From NCBI GenBank assembly GCA_934591845.1, contig CAKTPO010000001.1, forward strand, positions 124,001 to 188,000: a stretch of DNA of 64,000 nucleotides, read 5' to 3'. The translations under genes and the position numbers were made by a program. This document shows positions 23,431-32,057 of the stretch, one piece after another (positions within the stretch are counted from its first letter, which is position 1; each line of letters opens with the position of its first letter). Under the pieces are notes generated by a model. The model worked only from the letters and a program-made list of their open reading frames with translations, was not told where the DNA came from and made no database searches. Source of the stretch: an uncultured Oscillospiraceae bacterium (lineage in GTDB: Bacteria; Bacillota; Clostridia; Oscillospirales; Oscillospiraceae).

Positions 23431-23898
23431 GTGCAGCTCTATTATGGAGTACCCGAAAATATTGAAAAATGGATGAGCCTGGTAACACAGGTAAGATGGA
23501 ACTTTCCCGGTCTGGAAACGCAAGAGAAGCTAAACGAGCATCGTGCCACCGTTCTCAAATTCATGGGCAAAAGACAGGCTATCTGCGTAAAGGACGAAAA
23601 CGAGATTGCCGGTGTTATGCTGTTCTCACGAGAACATAACATGATCTGCTGTCTCGCTGTTTCGCCCGAATACCGTCGCCGTGGCGTGGCTTCAATGCTC
23701 ATGGATGAAGCACTTGCCAATTTGGATGTGACAAAAGAAATATCTGTATCGACGTTCCGGGCAGACGATGAAAAAGGAACCGCACCAAGAGCGTTGTATG
23801 AAAAGTACGGTTTTGTTGCAGACGAGCTTATTGAAGAATTTGATTACCCAAATCAGAAATATGTCCTGCATCCCGCAGGATCAGAACGAAAAGAATGA
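23431..23898 (+). CDS. GNAT-family N-acetyltransferase
   Basis: A 155-residue acetyl-CoA-dependent transferase. The acetyl-CoA pyrophosphate loop is VSPEYRRRGVASMLMDEAL at about 77-95 (RxxGxA pattern), with ALYEKYGFVADE near 122-133. The start is GTG with GGAGG 9 nt upstream. Its stop TGA is followed, in the same frame and with no other stop, by the nucleotidyltransferase. The DNA here is more AT-rich than its neighbours, suggesting acquisition. The substrate is unknown; an antibiotic-modifying role is possible but not shown. Confidence 0.85.
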   Translation: MQLYYGVPENIEKWMSLVTQVRWNFPGLETQEKLNEHRATVLKFMGKRQAICVKDENEIAGVMLFSREHNMICCLAVSPEYRRRGVASMLMDEALANLDVTKEISVSTFRADDEKGTAPRALYEKYGFVADELIEEFDYPNQKYVLHPAGSERKE

Positions 23899-23967
23899 CA
23901 GCTCGCTATCAATACTACGGTTCGTGAAATCAGCGGTATTCTCTCGGATTGTGAACCTTCAATTTAT

Positions 23968-24675
23968 ATGTATGGTTCGTCTGTACTGAATGATTTCAGA
24001 TTGGGTTGGAGCGATCTTGATATTCTTGTATTGACAAGCAAGCGAATAACGGAAGAACAGGCAAAATCGCTCGTTGGACTTCGCCAAGCTATGCTTGTAG
24101 ATGATCCCGATAATCCCTATTACCGTTCTTTTGAGGGCGGGATGCTCACCCTGGATGCGTTCCTCTCAAAGAAAACTGACCGTGTAGTATATTGGGGCAC
24201 AAGCGGAGAACGAATTACCGATAGTTATGCGTTTGACAGCTTCGGCATTGCAGAGCTGGTCGAGAGCAGCGTCCTCTTGTACGGAAAGGATATACGAAAG
24301 GACCTGAAATATCCCACGTTCCACGAACTGTATGCCGACGTTAAACGCCACTATGAAACAATCAGAAAATACGCACAAAGCACCGGGCGGAGCTTCTACT
24401 CTTTCGGTTGGATGTTGGATATAGCTCGGTGCATCTATACACTTCGCACCGGCAAAATCATCGCAAAGACAAAAGCCGCAGAATGGGCGTTGGAAAACAA
24501 TCTCTGCCCCAATCCGGATGCCCTTAGATATGCGTTGATAGTTCGCAGAAGTCCGTTGGAATATCGAAACGATAAAGAGACATTCGACTACGCTGAGACG
24601 CTTGTGGAGCCGATACAGCGCTTTGCAGATGTACTGGAAAAAGCACAAATACAAGCAAAGGAGATAAAACAATGA
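23968..24675 (+). CDS. Nucleotidyltransferase related to aminoglycoside adenylyltransferases
   Basis: A 235-residue protein starting at the first in-frame ATG. The catalytic motif YGSSVLNDFRLGWSDLDILV (GS then DxD) is right at the start, and the C-terminal helical domain contains YAQSTGRSFYSFGWMLDIAR. Homologues have about 22 more residues, and the upstream in-frame sequence (from 23899) encodes a fitting helix, QLAINTTVREISGILSDCE, but has no start codon: the natural ATG at 23895 is out of frame by one base. The gene may thus be damaged at its start or use the internal ATG. It overlaps the next gene as ATGA. Confidence 0.72.
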   Translation: MYGSSVLNDFRLGWSDLDILVLTSKRITEEQAKSLVGLRQAMLVDDPDNPYYRSFEGGMLTLDAFLSKKTDRVVYWGTSGERITDSYAFDSFGIAELVESSVLLYGKDIRKDLKYPTFHELYADVKRHYETIRKYAQSTGRSFYSFGWMLDIARCIYTLRTGKIIAKTKAAEWALENNLCPNPDALRYALIVRRSPLEYRNDKETFDYAETLVEPIQRFADVLEKAQIQAKEIKQ

Positions 24676-25337
24676 TTAACATTTTACTTGAAGGATTTGA
24701 CATAGATGCGCCTTGGCTCTATGACGAATTGAAAAACTACATACAGCCAAATCATTCTGTTACGGTCGTAGCGTTCTCCTTTAGAGACAACCGTGTAAAA
24801 TCCTTGTCGGATTGGAATGCTTTGTATAGCAAGGAATGTGGCAAATATCACGACGGGATTGTTGGAGGCTTTGCTACTTATGGCATCCCGGAAGAAAACA
24901 TTAGCTTTATCAATTATTTCACCGACACAAAGGAATCTGCAGCTCAAAAAATCAAAAGCGCAAACATTGTATATTTCCTTGGTGGGTTGCCGGACAGAAT
25001 GATGGATCGAATCAAAGAGTTCGATTTGTATGATATTTTGATGCAACATGATGGGATTCTGATGGGCTATAGTGCTGGTGCTGTCATTCAGTTAGCAGAG
25101 TACCATTTGTCTCCCGATGATGATTACCCCGAATTTAGGTATTATAAGGGGCTTCCTTATCTGAATGATTTTTATTTGGAAGTTCACTATGAGGGGACTT
25201 CGGAACAGGATGAGTCGATACAACGGGTACTTGCTGAACGTGGTAAAACCGTGTATGCAACCGCTGTGCAAGCTGGCGCAATTCTCGTGGATAATGGAAA
25301 CCTTAAACTGCTCGGTGATGTCAAAATTTTTCGATGA
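24672..25337 (+). CDS. Peptidase S51-like (class I glutamine amidotransferase-like) protein
   Basis: A 221-residue cytoplasmic protein of the peptidase E/S51 fold. The nucleophile elbow GYSAGA is at about residues 135-140, preceded by FLGGLPDRM, where peptidase E has its glycine-rich loop. Peptidase E cleaves Asp-X dipeptides; more distant relatives are uncharacterised. The start overlaps the nucleotidyltransferase stop by 4 bp, so the two are coupled. Confidence 0.8.
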   Translation: MINILLEGFDIDAPWLYDELKNYIQPNHSVTVVAFSFRDNRVKSLSDWNALYSKECGKYHDGIVGGFATYGIPEENISFINYFTDTKESAAQKIKSANIVYFLGGLPDRMMDRIKEFDLYDILMQHDGILMGYSAGAVIQLAEYHLSPDDDYPEFRYYKGLPYLNDFYLEVHYEGTSEQDESIQRVLAERGKTVYATAVQAGAILVDNGNLKLLGDVKIFR

Positions 25338-25666
25338 TGTATGCAATAGCGGAAGACAATTATGTTTGACAAACAAGTTACAGCATAAGTTTTTTACTAT
25401 GTCGAGAGACGAGTACGCAAACTTTGTAGAAGATACGATACAATCTGTAACTTTTGCAGAGAAACCCCTTGATAAATTCCGTCTTGTTCTTGAATCGAGT
25501 TAAAAAATGATTGATTCAGAGTTCCCTTAAATCAGCGGTTTCCTTAGCTTGCTTGCGCGATAGAACATATCTCTCACACTGCATTTACAATACGCCGTTG
25601 CAAAAATCTGTGTGTTCCTGCCTATAAAATAAAATCCGTTATGAACACCCGCACCAAATAGGGCAA
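25338..25666. other. Gene-poor stretch with a short ORF tail
   Basis: Holds a possible 34-residue plus-strand ORF (25399-25503, starting MSRDEYANFVEDTIQSVTF) that has no good ribosome site and looks like the end of a lost gene. Beyond 25504 I see no gene, RNA or repeat. Confidence 0.35.
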
Positions 25667-25704
25667 AACGCTGGAATCTCAACGGGATTCCAGCGTTTCA
25701 TTTT
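25667..25704. terminator. Bidirectional terminator before xdhC
   Basis: AACGCTGGAATC and GATTCCAGCGTT form a perfect 12-bp stem around 7 nt, with A/T-rich flanks on both sides. It ends the minus-strand molybdenum-hydroxylase operon. Confidence 0.85.
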
Positions 25705-25719
25705 ATTCTTTTGCCGCTG

Positions 25720-26733
25720 TCAGGCGTTTTTTCGGGTCATCATGGCCCGGTGCTGAATCATCTGGGCGGTGATGGAAATAGCGATCTCTGCCGGGGTCTG
25801 GGCCAGGATGCTCAGGCCGATGGGGGTGGTGATGCGCTCCAAGTCCTGGTCTGTGCAGCCGAATTCCTCTTTCAGGCGGCGGAACACACCGGCTTTTTTG
25901 TGTGCGCTGCCAATAACACCGATGTAAGAGGCGGGGGTGCGGAGGATTTGGGCTTGCAGCACCGTGTCATAGGAGTGGCCCCGGGTCATGATGCAAACGA
26001 AGTCCTTTTCTGTAACGGTAATAAAATCACAAATTCGCTCAAAATCCACCAATAGCACCTGCTCTGCCTGGGGGAACAGACCCCGGTTGGCAAATTCCGG
26101 ACGGTCATCCATAACAACGCAGCGGAACCCCACACGGGCCAGCACCGGAACCAGTTCCTGGGCCACATGGCCGCAGCCCAGGACATAGACCCGGCTGGAA
26201 GAACTGATTTGTTCCAGGAAGTATTCTCTTCCCTCCAAAGTCAGCCGTCTGGGGACCTGGCCCAAGGGCCTGGGGAATTGCCCCATGGTGGGTACCTGAC
26301 CGTCTTCTCCGCAGACAGCCAAGCGGCCATTCTCGCTGAGTTCCTCCACCAGCCACACATCCCGGCCCTCTTCCATGGCCCTATCTGCCTGACGGGCAAT
26401 GTCGATGGCCTGGGCATCGTGGGCGGCGATAAAGTGGAAATAAACGCTGCAATTGCCGCCGCAGATCATGCCAAGATTCTGAACATCATCCCGGGTCAGG
26501 GTAAAATCCTGGCCCCGGGATGTTTGTTCTTCCAGGACTTTCTGGGCGATTTTCATGGAGCGATACTCCACCGCACCGCCGCCGATGGTGCCGCAGATGC
26601 GGCCCTCCTGCCCTACCAGCATTCTGGCTCCTGCCCCTCGGGGGGTTGCGCCGGAAGATGCGATAACCGTCACCAGCACCAGGTTTTCCCCTTGCTCCAG
26701 CCGCTGCCGGATCTCATGGAACATTTTTTTCAC
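25720..26733 (-). CDS. xdhC: XdhC/CoxI-family molybdenum cofactor maturation protein
   Basis: Binds molybdenum cofactor and promotes its sulfuration and insertion into xanthine-dehydrogenase-type enzymes. The 337-residue protein has the N-terminal XdhC motif ASSGATPRGAGARMLV with GTIGGGAVEY (about 25-60) and a C-terminal Rossmann-like domain opening RVYVLGCGHVAQELVPVLA (about 182-200). The start is GTG with AAGGAGG 7 nt upstream. It is the last gene of the operon that starts upstream of the Mop-type oxidoreductase, its probable client. Confidence 0.93.
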   Translation of the reverse strand: MKKMFHEIRQRLEQGENLVLVTVIASSGATPRGAGARMLVGQEGRICGTIGGGAVEYRSMKIAQKVLEEQTSRGQDFTLTRDDVQNLGMICGGNCSVYFHFIAAHDAQAIDIARQADRAMEEGRDVWLVEELSENGRLAVCGEDGQVPTMGQFPRPLGQVPRRLTLEGREYFLEQISSSSRVYVLGCGHVAQELVPVLARVGFRCVVMDDRPEFANRGLFPQAEQVLLVDFERICDFITVTEKDFVCIMTRGHSYDTVLQAQILRTPASYIGVIGSAHKKAGVFRRLKEEFGCTDQDLERITTPIGLSILAQTPAEIAISITAQMIQHRAMMTRKNA

Positions 26734-26745
26734 TGATTGACCTCC

Positions 26746-27351
26746 TTAAATGGGTACACTGCCGATTTCCTCTACTTTCCAGTCTCCGTTTTCCCAGCAA
26801 AGCCGGGTCACGGAGCCATAGGGAACGGACAGCGTTCTGATATTTTCCATTGGAATTTGTTGAATGCCGCAAAGGAAAGCACGGATCACCGTCAGGTGGG
26901 CGACCACCGCCACACGTTCCTGGGTTTTTCCAAGGATTTCATTTAACGCACCCTCAAACCGCCGGGCGCATTCATCCAGAGTCTCCCCACCGGGGGGCGG
27001 CAAGGTGGGGTCTTCTCCCCGCTGGGCATAGAAACTCGGCCATCTTTTTTCGATTTCCGAGAAAGGCAGTCCCTCCCAGATACCGGCATATTGCTCCCGT
27101 AGGTCGGGGTGAATGCGCAGCGGAATATCCATGGCCCGGGCCGTATCCAACGCCCGGAGCAAGGGGCTTGTATAGCATTGCCGGACCCCTTTAGACCGGA
27201 GATAGGCCCCGGCAAGACGGCCCTGGTTTTCCCCCTCCCGGCTCAAGGGAATGTCCGTAATGCCGATACAATACTTGCCCGGACCGGGAAACACCGGTGT
27301 TCCGTGGCGGACCAGGTACACATGGCGTGGCTTTTCCAAATCCTTGACCAT
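26746..27351 (-). CDS. Histidine phosphatase-family protein
   Basis: A 201-residue phosphoglycerate-mutase-fold phosphatase. The catalytic LVRHG motif is at about residues 13-17 (RHG), with the second histidine in AVVAHLTVIRAF near 147 and acid E in LREQYAGIWEG. No signal peptide. The gene starts after AAGGGGG and lies between xdhC and the CoA ligase. Relatives include cobalamin phosphatase CobC, but nothing here indicates B12; in this locus the substrate is unknown. Confidence 0.87.
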   Translation of the reverse strand: MVKDLEKPRHVYLVRHGTPVFPGPGKYCIGITDIPLSREGENQGRLAGAYLRSKGVRQCYTSPLLRALDTARAMDIPLRIHPDLREQYAGIWEGLPFSEIEKRWPSFYAQRGEDPTLPPPGGETLDECARRFEGALNEILGKTQERVAVVAHLTVIRAFLCGIQQIPMENIRTLSVPYGSVTRLCWENGDWKVEEIGSVPI

Positions 27352-27363
27352 GGCGTTCCCCCT

Positions 27364-28554
27364 TTATTTGAGAATATGCCGCTTGCCCAGATACAACGGA
27401 CGGTCCTCACAGGATGCGGCAGTGGTTTCAATGTGGATGGACAAATTCGGATACAGAGAACGGGCAGCGGAATAGAGTAGGCTTTCCTGCCCGGGAAGCA
27501 ATGTTTTTGCACAGATGTATAGCCCATTTTCATACCGGGCGGTGTAGTCCACAAGGGCAGGGACGGAAAAGAGTGCGCTGTCCAATGCCTCTATGGAAAC
27601 TGGTTCCTCAAGCCTTGACACAGGGCCAATACGCCGTGTAATGCCGCCGCAGGGACAAGGGGGCAGGAAACGGGTATAGTCCCCGGTGCGGTATCGGATC
27701 AGGGGCATGGCTTCCAGGCCGACGGTGGTAATAACCAGTTCCCCATAGGCCCCCTGGGGCAGCACCCGGCCCTGGGAGTCTACGATTTCCGCAATGATAT
27801 GATTTTCCCGCAGGTGCATCCCCTCCAAAGCTGGGCATGTCACAGCACCACCCAGGCCACACTCCCGGCTGCCGTAGTGGGGATAAAGGGGATTCCCCAA
27901 AAGGGACTCCAATTCCTCCATGACCCCAGCGGGACAGGCATCCCCCGATACCAAGGCGTGGCGGATGGGAAGCCCGGGATACAGCCGGAGCAGACTAAGC
28001 AGCGGGACCGGAAAGCCAATATAAGCCGTGGCCCCTGTTTGTTCTATCTGCCGGGCCGCTTCTGCCCAGCATATCCCAAATCCGCCCCGGACGGGAATGG
28101 CCCCCAGGGACTCCACTGCCCTCGCAATCAGGTCTCCCAGGCCAAAAGTGCCGGAAAAAGGAAAGGCAATCAGGCATTTTTCCCCAGGCAAGAGCATTTC
28201 CGAGATACCGGCGGCAAAAAAGCCCACGGTATGCTGGCAGTCTGCCGCCGTATAAAAAACCCGTTTGGCAGGGCCGGTGGTGCCGGAGGTGGCTCCGGAA
28301 ATCACCCGGCTGACTTGGGCCTGAGAGGTTGCAAGATACCGCCCCGGATTGTCTGACAGCATCTGGGGCGTGGTAAAGGGCAAACAAGACAGGGCATCCA
28401 AAGAGGAAACCTGACGGGGCAGCCCCTGGCTTTTGGGCAGACGGGCCAGGGTTTCATTCAGGCGGCGCAATTGCAGGTCTTGCAGGTTCTCCCGGGTCAA
28501 ATGGGGAATTCCCTCAACCCTCTCGATCCATTGTTCCAGTTTCGTCCGATTCAT
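27364..28554 (-). CDS. AMP-dependent CoA ligase of the DVU_1553 type (phenylacetate-CoA ligase-like)
   Basis: A 396-residue adenylate-forming enzyme. The ATP motif SGATSGTTGPAKRVFY is at about 86-101, an aromatic-type loop HYGSRECGLGGA near 225-236, and the late motif IRYRTGDYTRFLPPCPCGG near 294-312. It resembles PaaK but is shorter. Homologues occur beside Mop-type oxidoreductases in Desulfovibrio vulgaris (DVU_1551-1559 region, from memory). It might activate the acid made by the oxidoreductase, linking aldehyde oxidation to CoA thioester formation; this is inference. The start overlaps the radical SAM gene by 41 bp. Confidence 0.8.
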   Translation of the reverse strand: MNRTKLEQWIERVEGIPHLTRENLQDLQLRRLNETLARLPKSQGLPRQVSSLDALSCLPFTTPQMLSDNPGRYLATSQAQVSRVISGATSGTTGPAKRVFYTAADCQHTVGFFAAGISEMLLPGEKCLIAFPFSGTFGLGDLIARAVESLGAIPVRGGFGICWAEAARQIEQTGATAYIGFPVPLLSLLRLYPGLPIRHALVSGDACPAGVMEELESLLGNPLYPHYGSRECGLGGAVTCPALEGMHLRENHIIAEIVDSQGRVLPQGAYGELVITTVGLEAMPLIRYRTGDYTRFLPPCPCGGITRRIGPVSRLEEPVSIEALDSALFSVPALVDYTARYENGLYICAKTLLPGQESLLYSAARSLYPNLSIHIETTAASCEDRPLYLGKRHILK

Positions 28555-29824
28555 AAAAGCAAGTCAGATAGTGGGCGCAGAAAGGTTTGATTTTCCCCTC
28601 GGCGTATACGTGGAGGCTGCAACGGTGCAGCCGTTCGATGTTCAGATTGCCCGCGTCCTGGAATACCATGGAAGAAAGGGTCAAACTTCTGTGGCGCAGA
28701 CAATACAAAAAGGTATCAAAATCCATTTCATCGGAAAGCATCTCCTGGGGGGCCGCTTCCTGGGGATAACGCCGCCAGTGCCGGGCCACATACTCCCGGT
28801 TGTGGGAGGCCCCGCACTTTCTCTGGGCGGAGTGGGTGATATTGGAAAGGGGCCGCAGCTTTCCCGTAGGCTCCACCAGGAAGTTGGCGTGGAACCCGCA
28901 GAGCGGATGGTCGCATTGGGAGGGCATAAAGCTATCCAAGGGAATACCTACTTGTCCCGAAAGGTCCGCCATCAGATCATCCAGGGTATACCGTACCCTG
29001 CTTCCCTCCGGGCAGCGGCCAAAATAGGAAACCGGCTGAAAGTGAATGCCCCGAACCCCAGGGACCCGTTCCTTTGCAAAAGCCACCAATTCCCCCAAAT
29101 TCTCCGTATTGACCCCCGGTACAACCGTTGGCACCAGAGTGACCCCCAGACCCAGGGCTGCACAGACATCGATCGCCCGGATTTTATCTTCCAGCAAGGG
29201 TCTTCCCCGGAGTTTTTCATAAATTTCCTGCCGGGTGCCGTCAAACTGTAAAAATACAATGTCCAGCCCCGCCTTGGCAAGGGCCTTGGCATATTCCACG
29301 TCCCGGGCCAGCCTCAGTCCGTTGGTATTCACCTGAACATAGCTGCACCCCACCTCTTTGGCGTACCGCACCAGTTCCGGCAAGTCGTCCCGCAGAGTCG
29401 GCTCCCCGCCGGAGAGCTGTAGGAGGGGTTTTCCGCAGAGGGTATGAATGCGGTCAATGGCCTTTTTCACCTGCTCCAAGGGCATGTCCGGTTCCTGCTG
29501 CCCGCCGTCCGCAAAGCAGAAAGCGCACCGAAGATCACAGCGTTTTGTGACCTCCAAAAGAACACAGCAAGTGCCGGATTCATGTTCCGGACAAAGGCCG
29601 CAGTTTTGGGGACACTGGGTTCCCAGTTCCCCCAAAGGCTGGGCGCACTGTGTCCATGTATCAAAATCCACATTGCCCCGCCACACATCAGCCGAAAAGG
29701 CCCCATGCTCCGGACACTGCTTGGAAAGGAATACGGAGCCGTCTTCCCGATGTTCCAGCTGGGCCGGGATATTTTTCAGGCAGACCGGGCATACCGAGCG
29801 GGTTTTTCTGGGAAAGGATGCCAT
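28514..29824 (-). CDS. Radical SAM protein, TrsS-like
   Basis: A 436-residue protein. The N-terminus has CPVCLKN and further cysteine pairs (CPEHG, CPQNCGLCPEHESGTCC), probably zinc or auxiliary cluster sites. The radical SAM core begins at VTKRCDLRCAFCFAD (about 92-106, CxxxCxxC) with GGEPTLRDDLPEL near 138-150. It resembles the TrsS family found with molybdenum hydroxylase accessory genes. The reaction is unknown. GAGGT precedes the ATG, and the start is separated from the GTPase stop by 4 bp. Confidence 0.85.
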   Translation of the reverse strand: MASFPRKTRSVCPVCLKNIPAQLEHREDGSVFLSKQCPEHGAFSADVWRGNVDFDTWTQCAQPLGELGTQCPQNCGLCPEHESGTCCVLLEVTKRCDLRCAFCFADGGQQEPDMPLEQVKKAIDRIHTLCGKPLLQLSGGEPTLRDDLPELVRYAKEVGCSYVQVNTNGLRLARDVEYAKALAKAGLDIVFLQFDGTRQEIYEKLRGRPLLEDKIRAIDVCAALGLGVTLVPTVVPGVNTENLGELVAFAKERVPGVRGIHFQPVSYFGRCPEGSRVRYTLDDLMADLSGQVGIPLDSFMPSQCDHPLCGFHANFLVEPTGKLRPLSNITHSAQRKCGASHNREYVARHWRRYPQEAAPQEMLSDEMDFDTFLYCLRHRSLTLSSMVFQDAGNLNIERLHRCSLHVYAEGKIKPFCAHYLTCFYESDETGTMDREG

Positions 29825-29828
29825 TTTT

Positions 29829-30884
29829 TCACCTCATGCCAAAACATTCTTCTTTGAATACAAGATAGCTCAGATTATACGGTTCACAGAGGGATTCCAC
29901 CGCCCCGGAGAGAATGGCCTGGACATCCCCACTGGGGCAGACGGCAGAGCAATTGAGCATCACCGCCAACTCCGTACAGGGGGCGATAAAGGTTTTGGTC
30001 ACGGCAATATCCCGGCCAATGCCCAACATGTCTACCTTTCCAAAATCCCCCTCAGCGGTCCAGGCCAGCAGTTTCAGGTGGGGAATATCCTGGCCAATGG
30101 CGGCCACTTCCCGCCGGACGGTTTGGGCCAAATCCATTAAATAGGCGTTGCCGTCAAAGTCATTGCAGCAGACGGTGGCGTGGTACTGGATATAATACTC
30201 GCTGATCCGGCCCATGGCCTGGTCAAAGGCCTCTCCGCCGTAGCCAATATCCGGCCTGTGCATGGAGGCAGACTGCCGGATCATGGCCTGAGAAAGGTCC
30301 TCCAGGCCAGCACCTGTCAAGGCACTGATGGGGATAACCCTGGCCTGGGGGTAATGGGTTTCCAGCCAGCGGCATTCCCGCTCTGCTTCCGCCTGGGTCA
30401 GAAGATCGCACTTGTTCAGAACGATCAGATCCGCTTCCACCAGCTGGGTATGGAGGATATAGTGGATGTCGCTGTTTCCTGAGCGCAATTGGGACAATAC
30501 CTGGGGTTCCGTCAGCACCGTAAAGGGTGCCAACTCGTACCGGCCCGGGTAATCCCGTTGGAGGGTGTGGTAAACGTGATCCAAGGCCCCCACGCCGAAG
30601 CCGGGAATATCGGAAATCACCAGTTCACAGCCCTCCTTGTCAAAGAGGCTGTCCAGACGTTCAACTAGAGTCTTGGTGATGTAGCAGATGCAGCTGCCTG
30701 TCAGTTCCGAGGCATTGCAGCCGGAAAGAGCGGCCAGTTTGTGATCTGCCAGACTTTGCTGCCCTAAGTCATTGCTGATCATGGCGGCTTTGCCGTGGTG
30801 GGCAGAAAAGAATTTCGTCAGGGCCATCATGGTGGTGGTTTTTCCGGAGCCTAGAAAACCGCTGAATACCGCAAATTTTTTCAT
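29829..30884 (-). CDS. G3E-family P-loop GTPase (CobW/HypB/UreG-like)
   Basis: A 351-residue metallochaperone-type GTPase. Walker A GFLGSGKTTT is at about 8-17, Walker B-like VISDIPGFG at about 88-96, and NKCDLL supplies guanine specificity. The C-terminal ~120 residues (from YHATVCCNDFDGN) are a separate domain with cysteines in CTELAVMLNCSAVCPSG. The ATG overlaps the preceding stop as ATGA; a longer reading inside the upstream gene was rejected. In this locus it may deliver metal or cofactor to the Mop-type enzyme. Confidence 0.87.
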   Translation of the reverse strand: MKKFAVFSGFLGSGKTTTMMALTKFFSAHHGKAAMISNDLGQQSLADHKLAALSGCNASELTGSCICYITKTLVERLDSLFDKEGCELVISDIPGFGVGALDHVYHTLQRDYPGRYELAPFTVLTEPQVLSQLRSGNSDIHYILHTQLVEADLIVLNKCDLLTQAEAERECRWLETHYPQARVIPISALTGAGLEDLSQAMIRQSASMHRPDIGYGGEAFDQAMGRISEYYIQYHATVCCNDFDGNAYLMDLAQTVRREVAAIGQDIPHLKLLAWTAEGDFGKVDMLGIGRDIAVTKTFIAPCTELAVMLNCSAVCPSGDVQAILSGAVESLCEPYNLSYLVFKEECFGMR

Positions 30885-31309
30885 GTGAGAATTCCTTTTT
30901 TCTCCAATATTTCCATACATTTTTCGTAGGTTGCGGCAATAATACCGGGGCAATACTGCACCTTTTTTGCAGGGCTGATGCCCACAATATCCCGGCAGTC
31001 TGTCGCCTGAAATTCCTCCTCTGCCCATCCGACGAACCACTGGGTAAACTCTGCCAGGGCCGCCTTGTGGGCCGGATGCTCATAGGCGGCTTCCTCCGGC
31101 TTTCCTGTAAAGTAGGAGATCATGCAGCAGCCCGCCGGCATACAGCCGCAAAGATGGCCGCTGCCGCCAATGCCGCCGTTGAGCCCCTGCATACTTCGGA
31201 CAAAGCCGGGATCATCCTCTGAAAAGGTTTCCATCAGCAAAATGGCCAATATCTGTCCGCAGGCGTAACCGCAGCGGCTCAACTCTAAAATCCGTTCTTC
31301 CAGGTCCAT
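30881..31309 (-). CDS. C-GCAxxG-C-C family protein (DVU_1555 type)
   Basis: A 142-residue protein of the C_GCAxxG_C_C family, starting MDLEERILELSRCGYACGQI. Conserved cysteines occur at about residues 13 and 17, in the glycine-rich GGSGHLCGCMPAGCCMISYF (about 56-75), and in ATDCRDIVG near 108, fitting redox or metal binding. The start at 31309 lies 5 bp after the methyltransferase stop region; an upstream in-frame reading falls inside that gene. Function in the molybdenum locus is unproven. Confidence 0.82.
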   Translation of the reverse strand: MDLEERILELSRCGYACGQILAILLMETFSEDDPGFVRSMQGLNGGIGGSGHLCGCMPAGCCMISYFTGKPEEAAYEHPAHKAALAEFTQWFVGWAEEEFQATDCRDIVGISPAKKVQYCPGIIAATYEKCMEILEKKGILT

Positions 31310-31313
31310 CGGC

Positions 31314-31829
31314 TCACATCCTTTCGCATACGAACAGTACATAACTGATGTGCTTTCCCTTGGGCGCACATACATGCTCCTGGGTCCAAAGGGCTTCCAG
31401 ATAGTACGCCCGCCAGCTGCTTGTCATATCTTCTATGTGCCGCACCGCAAACCCCGCTGTGCGGCACTGGTTTAGCAGTGCTACCACATCCTCGGTCACG
31501 TCCGAGAATACCAGCTTGCCGCCGGGGCGCAGAAGTCTTGCCGCCTCCTGGATAGCACCCGGCACATTGCCGCTGACATAAAAGCTGCACTGGCTGAGAA
31601 TGCCGTCAAAGGAAGCTGCTTCCCAGGGGGTATGGAGAAAATCACCGGGTTCTACGTCACTTCCCCGGGGACACAGGTCCAGGCCCTGGGCTTCGTATCC
31701 CTCTTCCCGCAGAAGCCTGACCCCTTCTCCGTCACCAGCTCCCATATCCAGCCAGCGGCAGCCCTGGGGCAGAAAGGCCAGTTTGGTCAGATAGCGGCTG
31801 TGTTCCAGGCCGCCGGGATGGCCCTGCAT
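31314..31829 (-). CDS. SAM-dependent methyltransferase (DVU_1556 type)
   Basis: A 171-residue class I methyltransferase. The SAM-binding motif LDMGAGDGEGVRLLREEGY is at about 37-55 and the post-motif acidic segment GLDLCPRGSDVEPGDFL follows. Its start overlaps the redox protein stop (TAATG). It is smaller than most free-standing methyltransferases. The target is unknown; conservation beside the Mop-type genes suggests a cofactor or metabolite rather than rRNA. Confidence 0.83.
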   Translation of the reverse strand: MQGHPGGLEHSRYLTKLAFLPQGCRWLDMGAGDGEGVRLLREEGYEAQGLDLCPRGSDVEPGDFLHTPWEAASFDGILSQCSFYVSGNVPGAIQEAARLLRPGGKLVFSDVTEDVVALLNQCRTAGFAVRHIEDMTSSWRAYYLEALWTQEHVCAPKGKHISYVLFVCERM

Positions 31830-32047
31830 TATTTATCCTCCAGGGCTTTCTCTACGGAAAGCACCTTGCCAAGGGCCAATTCCTCAGGGACGTAAATAAA
31901 GCCGCACTTGGGACACACCGGAAGCTCCACAGGAAAACCGTTGTCCAAATACATGAACTTCGCCTTTCCCTTTTCCAGCTTGCATTGGCATTTGAGGCAG
32001 GTGAGCTTTCCCTCCGGGTCAATGGTATAGTAGTTTTTATCTGCCAT
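31829..32047 (-). CDS. Small CxxC redox protein (DVU_1557 type)
   Basis: A 72-residue protein with two cysteine pairs, CLKCQCKLEKGK (about 17-28) and VCPKCGFIYVPEEL (about 44-57), forming a rubredoxin-like knuckle. It begins after AAGGAG and ends overlapping the methyltransferase start. It probably carries electrons or metal between the Fe-S oxidoreductase upstream and other proteins of the operon. Confidence 0.82.
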   Translation of the reverse strand: MADKNYYTIDPEGKLTCLKCQCKLEKGKAKFMYLDNGFPVELPVCPKCGFIYVPEELALGKVLSVEKALEDK

Positions 32048-32057
32048 GGCGTTCTCC

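Noticed and set aside
23896..23904. TGA between GNAT and nucleotidyltransferase as a selenocysteine codon.
   Set aside because: No SECIS-like hairpin is apparent directly downstream, and the TGA lies at a domain boundary rather than in a redox motif.
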